A DNA stretch of 49,169 nt. Origin: Bryobacterales bacterium (GTDB lineage Bacteria > Acidobacteriota > Terriglobia > Bryobacterales > UBA6623). Below, in pieces: positions 40,366 through 46,030 of this stretch. The first letter of the stretch is position 1. Every line of letters starts with the position of its first letter. The position numbers and the translations under genes were made by a program. The notes beneath the pieces are model-generated. The model was given only the letters and a program-made list of their open reading frames with translations, did no database searches and was not told where the DNA came from. Where the stretch lies: positions 1 to 49,169 of the forward strand of contig JAJDTX010000020.1 of assembly GCA_022826925.1 (NCBI GenBank). Direction: 5' to 3'.

Positions 40366-40658
40366 CGGCCCTCGTTCCGTTCCTCGGCGACCAAGCGGCT
40401 GGCGCTGCGCCCGTCAGGAAGGCGAGGCCTAGGTGCGGCCAGAAACGAGGGTAGGTCGAGGCGCATTCTAGGAGGGTTCATGACTCCTTCTTCGATCAAG
40501 TCGATAGCCGCTTCGTCGATCGGCGAGTCCGCGTCAATGGGCCAGATCTGCGCCACAGGCTTGCCGCGATGCGTGACAAGGACTGTTTCGCCGCGCCGTA
40601 CCTCGGCGAGGAGGGAGCTGAAGCGACTCTTCACTTGACTGACACTGGCTCGTTTCAT
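40362..40658 (-). CDS. Phd/YefM-type antitoxin
   Basis: A 98-residue protein beginning MKRASVSQVKSRFSSLLAEVRRGETVLVTHRGKPVAQIWP in part, the standard Phd/YefM DNA-binding fold. The C-terminal half (DEAAIDLIEEGVMNPPRMRL, LPSFLAAPRP) is the region that would neutralise a PIN toxin. The only partner is the 40-codon toxin remnant coupled to its stop codon. Upstream, TATAAC (40665-40670) ends 6 bases before the ATG. An antitoxin kept without a working toxin may serve against related toxins or simply persist. Confidence 0.9.
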   Translation of the reverse strand: MKRASVSQVKSRFSSLLAEVRRGETVLVTHRGKPVAQIWPIDADSPIDEAAIDLIEEGVMNPPRMRLDLPSFLAAPRPRLPDGRSASRLVAEERNEGR

Positions 40659-40969
40659 GTAGCTGTTATATCCAGATTGAAACGGCTATTGGATAACGCA
40701 ACAGCCGCGCGCAACTTCCGGCGCAGTTCCGTGCCTGCCTCGTCTCATACTTGCGGCAATCCCAACTGGAGCGGAAGCGCGTTGGGAGCCCGCTGTCGCC
40801 GCCGCCTCCGAGCCGCTCACCTCATTGTGGAGCGGGCGTTCACACTGAACCGGAACGAGCGCTCAATTGCGTCCGGATTGAGTGTAGAATCTAGGCCGGA
40901 TGGGCTTGGGCGCGTGGCAACGCCAGTGCTGTTATCGTGGAACGCATCAGGCACGGGCTGCAAAGACGG
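40659..40969. other. Intergenic region with divergent promoters
   Basis: Lies between the leftward antitoxin gene and the rightward KdgD-like gene. No gene is supported. It holds the antitoxin -10 box at its left end and the operator-promoter described separately at 40862-40890. Confidence 0.5.
40862..40890 (+). promoter_or_regulatory. Inverted repeat next to -10 box upstream of KdgD-like gene
   Basis: CTCAAT-N9-ATTGAG (40862-40882) is a perfect 6-bp inverted repeat ending 2 bases before TAGAAT (40885-40890). The left arm sits exactly where a -35 would be (17-base spacer). It looks like a repressor site over a promoter that would drive the KdgD-like gene and its partner. Which regulator binds is unknown. 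Confidence 0.45.
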
Positions 40970-41872
40970 ATGTCGCAAGCAAACCAATTCCCCCAAGGCA
41001 CGATTGGGTTCCCCGTCACGCCATGGGACGCAGACCTGCAACTCGACGAGCCGGGATTGCGGGCTCACGCCGAACGCATGCTTGTGGCTGGGCTCGATGC
41101 GCTCTCGTTCTGCGGCAGTAACGGGGAACTCCACGCCCTCGGCCTGCCAGAGTACGAGCGGATTTGTGAGATCGCCGGGGAACTGGTCCCGCAGCGCGCA
41201 TACCTGATCCTCGGCATTGGCCAGAGCTGGCGGACGGCGCGCACACAGGCCGTCTACGCCCGACGCGCCGGGGCGAAGGCCGTGCTCTGCATCGCACCCT
41301 ACATGGCCGACCCCAACGAAGGCGGCCTTGCCGACTACTATCGCTCGGTGGCTGAAGCTGCGGGCATCAGCGTCATCCTGTACCAGACAAAGTGGAGCGG
41401 CACGCTGCCTCTTTCCCTGCTAGAGAGGCTGGCCCGGGTGGAGAACATCTGCATGGTCAAGGACGAGAACGGCGACTTGTCCCACTACCTTCAGGTCCGC
41501 CGCCATTTCGGCGACCGCTTCCATTGGATCAACGGCATGGCCGAGCCGTTCGTGCCTAGCTATTGGAAGCTGGGAGTCGAGACGTTCACCTCGGGCCTCG
41601 CGTGCTTCATGCCGGAAACCGCGCTGCGCATCCGCGAACTGGCGCGCGAAGGCAATTTCACCGATGTGAACGGCATCTTGGACGATCTGGTGCTGCCGAT
41701 GTACGAGTTGCGCAATCGCCGGCCCGGCTACAAGGTCTCGATGATCAAGACTGCGATGTCCCTGGCCGGCATCCCGGCCGGGAGCGTGCGGCCGCCGTTG
41801 GTGGCCATGGACGCGGCTGACAGGGAAGACTTGCGCTCCCTCATGGAACGCCATGGCCTGCTCGCGGCCTAG
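40970..41872 (+). CDS. DapA/KdgD-family aldolase or dehydratase
   Basis: A 300-residue (beta/alpha)8-barrel enzyme of the dihydrodipicolinate synthase/N-acetylneuraminate lyase superfamily. GFPVTPWD opens the barrel, GSNGELHAL is the substrate-binding loop, Tyr138 lies in ILYQ, and the Schiff-base lysine is Lys164 in VKDENGDL. Overall it most resembles 5-dehydro-4-deoxyglucarate dehydratase, but the exact sugar acid is uncertain. Start: ATG 40970 fits family length; a GTG at 40937 would add eleven residues, and neither has a good Shine-Dalgarno. The next gene overlaps its end by 20 bases. Confidence 0.82.
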   Translation: MSQANQFPQGTIGFPVTPWDADLQLDEPGLRAHAERMLVAGLDALSFCGSNGELHALGLPEYERICEIAGELVPQRAYLILGIGQSWRTARTQAVYARRAGAKAVLCIAPYMADPNEGGLADYYRSVAEAAGISVILYQTKWSGTLPLSLLERLARVENICMVKDENGDLSHYLQVRRHFGDRFHWINGMAEPFVPSYWKLGVETFTSGLACFMPETALRIRELAREGNFTDVNGILDDLVLPMYELRNRRPGYKVSMIKTAMSLAGIPAGSVRPPLVAMDAADREDLRSLMERHGLLAA

Positions 41873-42587
41873 CACAGGCCGGATCGAGGCCGGCCCCCTA
41901 GCAGGCGTTCTCGCGGCTGTATTCATTGGCCTGGTCTCCGCCAGCCCGTGGCAACGGCTAAGTGCTCAACAAGAACACAGCCATGACGCACAGAAGCCAA
42001 GGCAGATCGCCCCGGCGATGAGCTGGGTCTATGCCGACTGGCTAACCCGCCCGGAGCGCGAGCGCGAAGAGCAGCCCGACAGGCTCGTCAACGCGCTTGA
42101 TATCCAGCCCGGCGCCACGGTGGTGGATCTGGGCGCCGGAGTGGGCTACTTCAGCTGGCGCCTGGCAAGGAAGGTGGGACGTTCAGGCAAGGTGATCGCG
42201 GTCGAGATCCAGCAGGAAATGCTCGACATGCTCGCAGTGAACTTGCGCGACCGCGGCATCGAGAACGTCGAGATGGTTCTCGCAACTCCCCGGGACCCAC
42301 GCCTGCCAGAATCCGCAGTTGACCTCGTCCTGCTGGTGGACGTGTATCACGAACTTGCCCACCCCGCCCTCACGCTCGCCCACATCCGGCGATCGCTGAA
42401 GCCCGCGGGACGGCTGGTCGTGGTCGAGTACCGCAAGGACCAGCCGGACTTGCCAATCCACCCTCTCCACAAGATGAGCGTTGCCGAGGTCCGATCAGAG
42501 ATCGAGCCCACCGGATTCGATCTCGTGGAAGTGCTGGAGTTCCTGCCGTCCCAGCACGTGATCATCTTCACTCCTGGCGGCGGCTGA
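41853..42587 (+). CDS. Class I SAM-dependent methyltransferase with export signal
   Basis: A 244-residue Rossmann-fold methyltransferase. Motif I is VVDLGAGVGYFSW (90-102), followed by KVIAVEIQQEML (motif II), LVLLVDVYHEL and LKPAGRLVVVEYRKD. Residues about 14-38 (GPLAGVLAAVFIGLVSASPWQRLSAQQ in part) form a signal peptide or membrane anchor, which is odd because SAM is cytoplasmic; if uncleaved, the enzyme could stay anchored. It starts 20 bases inside the previous gene, so the two are coupled. Substrate unknown. Confidence 0.8.
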   Translation: MACSRPSTGRIEAGPLAGVLAAVFIGLVSASPWQRLSAQQEHSHDAQKPRQIAPAMSWVYADWLTRPEREREEQPDRLVNALDIQPGATVVDLGAGVGYFSWRLARKVGRSGKVIAVEIQQEMLDMLAVNLRDRGIENVEMVLATPRDPRLPESAVDLVLLVDVYHELAHPALTLAHIRRSLKPAGRLVVVEYRKDQPDLPIHPLHKMSVAEVRSEIEPTGFDLVEVLEFLPSQHVIIFTPGGG

Positions 42588-42642
42588 CCGCGAGCTATCG
42601 TGTCCTCACGGTAGTAGCATCAATGCGATCGCGGACAGTGCA

Positions 42643-43611
42643 GTGAAAACGAATCGGCTAACCGCGCTGGCGTGGCGTTGTGCCATCCTTCTGCTTTCTG
42701 CATGTTCGCTGCAAGCAGCGGGCCCCTTACCCGAATTCACCTTTCAAGGCGTCGCCCTACACCCGACGGATCTAGCCTACGCCCCGACCCAGCAGCTGAT
42801 CCATCCTTCCATCATCAGGACCCAAGGACGTATCGAGCATCCATTGGGCAAGTTCTACCTGTACTACGCTCCCCACAAGCACGTCGCGATCAGCATGGCG
42901 TACGCCGACAGTCTCGACGGCCCTTGGACGGAGTACGAGGCCAATCCGGTCATCACGGGCCCGTCTGCTCCGGATATCCGCTGGATCGAAGAGAAGGGCA
43001 AATTCTACATGTGGGGACACACCAAGAACTCGCGGACCGAGCTCTGGACCAGTCGAGACGGGATTCGCTTCGAGCATCGGGGCGTGAGCATCAAGGCGGC
43101 GAACATCGGCACGCGCAACGCGACTTACACCCGAGTCTACGAGTATCCGCTCGAGCGCTACGGCAGTAAATACGTCATGCTCTATTCGGGCTTCATCAAA
43201 GAACGGGGGGTCCGATGCGTCTGGCTGGCGCACTCCAAAGACGCTGAGAAGTGGGTCCAGCTCAAGACCCCGTTGGTGGAGCCGATCGAGGGAGAGAAGA
43301 ACGATCTGTACGGCCCGTCTCTTCTGCGCTGGAAGAACAGCAACTATATCGTCTACCAAGATCACACCGGCTGGCGAGGCGGTGCCATCAAGTACGTGGA
43401 AGTGGACGCCGAGCTGAACCCGGTTGGCACCAATGGCAAGCGTTTCGTGCTGATCGATCCACCGCCCGGGCCGCCTCTCAAAGACCGGTATCGGGGCGGC
43501 GAGTTCTATCTGGAAGACGACACGCTGTACTTGTATTCCAGCGCTTCCTCCAAGCCGAGGATCATCGTCTACGCCACGGCGCGCGCTACGCCCGGCTCAA
43601 AGAGCGAGTAG
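42643..43611 (+). CDS. GH43-like beta-propeller lipoprotein
   Basis: A 322-residue protein with a lipobox-like LSAC (Cys21). The mature part has repeated propeller units (GKFYLYYAPHKHVAISMAYA in part, SLDGPWTEYEANPV, GKFYMWGHTKNSRTELWTSRD in part, DLYGPSLLRWKNSNYIVYQD in part), as in five-bladed GH43/GH32-type glycoside hydrolases. I cannot place the catalytic acids with certainty, so it may hydrolyse or only bind a sugar. Start is GTG 42643. A TAGCAT box lies at 42615-42620. Confidence 0.7.
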   Translation: MKTNRLTALAWRCAILLLSACSLQAAGPLPEFTFQGVALHPTDLAYAPTQQLIHPSIIRTQGRIEHPLGKFYLYYAPHKHVAISMAYADSLDGPWTEYEANPVITGPSAPDIRWIEEKGKFYMWGHTKNSRTELWTSRDGIRFEHRGVSIKAANIGTRNATYTRVYEYPLERYGSKYVMLYSGFIKERGVRCVWLAHSKDAEKWVQLKTPLVEPIEGEKNDLYGPSLLRWKNSNYIVYQDHTGWRGGAIKYVEVDAELNPVGTNGKRFVLIDPPPGPPLKDRYRGGEFYLEDDTLYLYSSASSKPRIIVYATARATPGSKSE

Positions 43612-43618
43612 AGCCGGG
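43591..43618 (+). terminator. Hairpin over the stop codon of the GH43-like gene
   Basis: CCCGGCTC (43591-43598) and GAGCCGGG (43611-43618) pair perfectly over 8 bp around a 12-base loop that includes the stop codon. No T-run follows. It may stop transcription or protect the 3' end. Confidence 0.4.
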
Positions 43619-43757
43619 AGTCCGCCCCGGCGCTCACGGCCCGGGCACCCCGCCTTCTCGAAGGCCGACGGCATCCGCTCGCAGCAACGCCGAGCCGCGC
43701 CGATCGAACCCCGGCCGCTGATAGATTTGCCAGACCTCGACATTCACGCAATCGTGT

Positions 43758-44357
43758 CTAGGCGGGCTTGTCTGCGACCAAGTCGGCGAACGGCGCTGAC
43801 CGGATCACCGAACGCAAGTCGGGGTCGCGCCGCGCCAGAATCCGAATCTCGGCGTCCAGCTCGATCGCCTTGCGAATCGACTTGCTGGCGGAATTGTGGT
43901 CCCCCGCGAGGACTTTGGCGACACCCTTGACATAGTGCAGGTGCGCGGCCTCGGCATCCTTGGCCAAGCCACGGTTGAGCACTCGCACGGCATCCGCGAA
44001 CTGGCCGTTGTTGACCAGTTGAACGCCGTGGTTGTAGTAGTCCTCCACGGTCTCCAGCAATGGGCGCTTGCGCTCGGAGTGCTTGCGACAGATCTGGATG
44101 AACACGCCGGCCCGGTGGCTTAGCCCGACATTGGGGCCCGCCCGCACCTTCTCCAACATCCGCCGCGCCGCGCCGAACTTGCGCGACTGGAACAGTTCCG
44201 TTCCCAGCGTGAAGTGCTCCTGCTGCCGCTCCTCGGCAAGGCGCTCCTTGCTGACGGGGCGCTTTGCGCTGCCCGGGCGGACCGCAGGTCTTTGAGCTAT
44301 CGGACCACGGCCCGGCGAAGTCTCAGCGCCCTTTGAGGTCTGGGCCTTGCTTGGCAT
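43758..44357 (-). CDS. Tetratricopeptide-repeat protein
   Basis: A 199-residue protein without a signal peptide. The N-terminal 50 residues are basic and low in complexity (SKAQTSKGAETSPGRGP). Two or more TPR units follow (FTLGTELFQSRKFGAARRML, YYNHGVQLVNNGQFADAVRVLNRGL in part, LHYVKGVAKVLAGDHNSASKSI in part). It ends DLRSVIRSAPFADLV, as in TPR proteins of Acidobacteriota where the last repeat reads 'position x of a chain'. Start ATG 44357; a TTG at 44423 is open in frame and lies closer to the promoter. Confidence 0.75.
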   Translation of the reverse strand: MPSKAQTSKGAETSPGRGPIAQRPAVRPGSAKRPVSKERLAEERQQEHFTLGTELFQSRKFGAARRMLEKVRAGPNVGLSHRAGVFIQICRKHSERKRPLLETVEDYYNHGVQLVNNGQFADAVRVLNRGLAKDAEAAHLHYVKGVAKVLAGDHNSASKSIRKAIELDAEIRILARRDPDLRSVIRSAPFADLVADKPA

Positions 44358-44434
44358 AAGCCATCGCTTCGCCAGACGCAGCGGGAAGCGTCTCGGCGGG
44401 GGTGCCAAGCCATCCCGCGTCAAGCGTGTGCGAA

Positions 44435-44463
44435 TTTATAACAGATCAGTCAAGCGTTGGCAA
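44435..44463 (-). promoter_or_regulatory. Promoter TTGCCA-N17-TATAAA of the TPR gene
   Basis: Reading left, TTGCCA (44463-44458) and TATAAA (44440-44435) are spaced by exactly 17 bases, the best sigma-70-like match in the window. Transcription would begin near 44428, giving a leader of about 70 bases before ATG 44357, or almost none if TTG 44423 is used. Confidence 0.6.
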
Positions 44464-44498
44464 GCGGCGCGCGGCCGTGTCGTGCGGCCGCGCCGCTT
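44462..44498. other. Strong GC hairpin between divergent genes
   Basis: AAGCGGCGC (44462-44470) and GGCCG (44473-44477) pair with CGGCC and GCGCCGCTT (44485-44498) to form a 14-bp stem with a 2-base bulge and a 7-base loop. It touches the -35 of the TPR gene promoter and lies within a 303-base gap (44358-44660) that otherwise holds only promoters. It could be a regulator site or the remnant of a terminator. Confidence 0.5.
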
Positions 44499-44644
44499 CA
44501 AGGACGTCGCCTCTAGCCGACCGATAGGGTCCGCAGCGCCGCCGCGAGGACGCCCAGCCGAACCGAAGCGGGGACGGCAAGTGAAAGCTCGCGCCCTGTG
44601 CGGGTCGCCGAGCTACCGCCCAAAGCTGACTTTGAAGGGCCTGC

Positions 44645-44650
44645 TAGACT
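44645..44650 (+). promoter_or_regulatory. -10 box TAGACT of the uracil-DNA glycosylase gene
   Basis: TAGACT ends 10 bases before the ATG at 44661, with no Shine-Dalgarno, in keeping with the leaderless pattern. Confidence 0.4.
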
Positions 44651-44660
44651 TCGACACAAC

Positions 44661-45368
44661 ATGGGCCGCGGTGCCTCCCTCCGCCACTTGGCGGCTTTGC
44701 AAACCGAAATCGTGGCCTGCCGCCGTTGCGCCCGCCTGGCAGAGCACTGCCAGACCGTTGCCCGCGTCAAGCGCCGCGCCTATCTCGATTGGGACTACTG
44801 GGGCCGGCCCGTGCCTTCGTTCGGAGATCCTGGCGCACGCCTGCTGCTGGTCGGGCTGGCGCCGGGCGCTCACGGCGCTAACCGCACAGGTAGGGTGTTC
44901 ACCGGCGACAGTTCGGGCGATTTCCTCTACGACGCCTTGTTTCAGACGGGATTCGCGTCGCAGCCGGCGGCCACGTCCAGAGACGACGGCTTGGTCTTGC
45001 GCGACTGCTACATCGCCTCGGCAGTGCGCTGCGCACCGCCCCAGAACAGGCCTCTTCCGGGAGAGTTTGCGGCCTGTCGCCCGTTCCTCGAGCGCGAGGT
45101 CAGCATGCTTCACAGGCTCCGCGCAGTGGTCACTCTCGGGCGTCTCGCGCATGACTCGTGGCTGGCCGTCTTGCGCGCTCGCGACCCCTCGGTGCGCGCT
45201 CGCGACTACCCGTTCGCGCACGGACGCCATTTTTTTCGTGCCGACAACGAGCCTGATCTGCTGTGCAGTTACCACCCCAGCCGCCAGAATACACAGACCG
45301 GCCGCCTTACCAAGTCTATGTTGGTCAATGTCTTACAAACAGCCAAGGGGATCTTTTCCGATGTTTAG
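44661..45368 (+). CDS. Family 5 uracil-DNA glycosylase
   Basis: A 235-residue base-excision repair enzyme that removes uracil and some other damaged bases from DNA. Cys20, Cys23, Cys124 and Cys139 form the [4Fe-4S] site of families 4 and 5. GLAPGAHGANRTGRVFTGD is the family 5 active-site motif, and SYHPSRQNTQTGRLT the second one. Start ATG 44661 gives the normal N-terminus; the frame is open 21 codons upstream but those overlap the -10 box. Family 5 lacks the Asp/Asn used by family 1 and works on a broader range of lesions. Confidence 0.92.
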   Translation: MGRGASLRHLAALQTEIVACRRCARLAEHCQTVARVKRRAYLDWDYWGRPVPSFGDPGARLLLVGLAPGAHGANRTGRVFTGDSSGDFLYDALFQTGFASQPAATSRDDGLVLRDCYIASAVRCAPPQNRPLPGEFAACRPFLEREVSMLHRLRAVVTLGRLAHDSWLAVLRARDPSVRARDYPFAHGRHFFRADNEPDLLCSYHPSRQNTQTGRLTKSMLVNVLQTAKGIFSDV

Positions 45369-45398
45369 AAGCTTGTAATGCCCGTTTATTGCCCACGG

Positions 45399-45457
45399 AA
45401 AAAAATATTTTTTACAAGGTGCAACCACTTGACGGTGGTTTTCATCTATACTCTACT
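45399..45457 (+). promoter_or_regulatory. AT-tract and promoter upstream of the DksA-like gene
   Basis: A7-T-A-T6 at 45399-45413, containing the palindrome AAAAAATATTTTTT, is the most AT-rich run in the window. TTGACG (45429-45434) and TCTACT (45452-45457) follow with a 17-base spacer; TATACT at 45447-45452 is an alternative -10. The A/T tract lies about 15-30 bases before the -35, where UP elements bind the RNA polymerase alpha subunit. Confidence 0.5.
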
Positions 45458-45556
45458 AGTTAAGAAGATCGATCCGAGCACATAGCCGGACCGTTATTGC
45501 AGGCGGGCCGGTGTCAGCAACCCAGCTCCAGATCTTCTGCAAGGAGAAACGCAACC

Positions 45557-45928
45557 ATGGTTACTCTAGATAAAGAAGTCGTGCGCCAGCAGCTGCTGGC
45601 AAAACTCGAGGCGCTGACCCGGCGCAATAACCGGGACGAATTGATCCGCGACCGCTGCAACGATCCCATGGACCAGATGCAGACGCGGTTCGAGATGGAC
45701 CTCACCATCAGCGTGATCAACAACGACTTCGAGACCCGCAAGGCTGTCCAGACCGCGCTCAGGCTGCTTGACGAAGACGAGTACGGTATCTGCCAGGACT
45801 GCGGCGCGGAAATCAACCCGCAGCGTCTCGAGGCCATCCCGTGGACTACGCTGTGCGTCTACTGCCAGGACGAGTACGACTGCTCCGGCGTCTCCCACCA
45901 ATCGGGCGACTTCGTGCGGGCTGCCTAA
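45557..45928 (+). CDS. DksA/TraR-family zinc finger protein
   Basis: A 123-residue protein with a C4 zinc finger (Cys79, Cys82, Cys100, Cys103 in ICQDCG and LCVYCQDEY) after a helical N-terminal half. DksA-type proteins reach into the secondary channel of RNA polymerase. The Asp-Asp tip of DksA is not clearly present, so it may be one of the general-stress relatives rather than DksA itself. Start ATG 45557 has AAGGAG at 45541-45546. The strong upstream promoter with an AT tract suggests high expression. Confidence 0.88.
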   Translation: MVTLDKEVVRQQLLAKLEALTRRNNRDELIRDRCNDPMDQMQTRFEMDLTISVINNDFETRKAVQTALRLLDEDEYGICQDCGAEINPQRLEAIPWTTLCVYCQDEYDCSGVSHQSGDFVRAA

Positions 45929-45955
45929 GAGGACCTGCGCGACAACAGGCCGCTT

Positions 45956-45970
45956 AGCGGTCGCACCGCT
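45956..45970. terminator. Hairpin between convergent genes
   Basis: AGCGGT-cgc-ACCGCT is a perfect 6-bp stem in the 102-base gap between the DksA-like gene and the convergent dehydrogenase gene. There is no T-run, so its role as terminator is only possible. Confidence 0.35.
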
Positions 45971-46030
45971 CCTGCGGGAGCTGATTCCCAGCTACAGACG
46001 AAGCCAAGCGCTGCCCTCGGTCCGCTTCCG

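Noticed and set aside
40900..41121. A 73-codon frame starting 9 bases after TAGAAT
   Set aside because: The spacing fits a leaderless start, but it is out of frame with the KdgD-like gene, overlaps it, and is rich in Arg, Gly and Ala as expected of a shadow frame.
42623..42646. A seven-codon upstream frame (MRSRTVQ) whose TGA overlaps the GTG start of the GH43-like gene
   Set aside because: Attractive as a leader peptide, but its ATG lies only 2 bases after the TAGCAT box, too close to be transcribed from it. Such a short frame may arise by chance.
45263..45463. A 66-codon frame after the uracil-DNA glycosylase
   Set aside because: It overlaps the end of that gene in another frame and covers the AT tract and -35 region of the next promoter.
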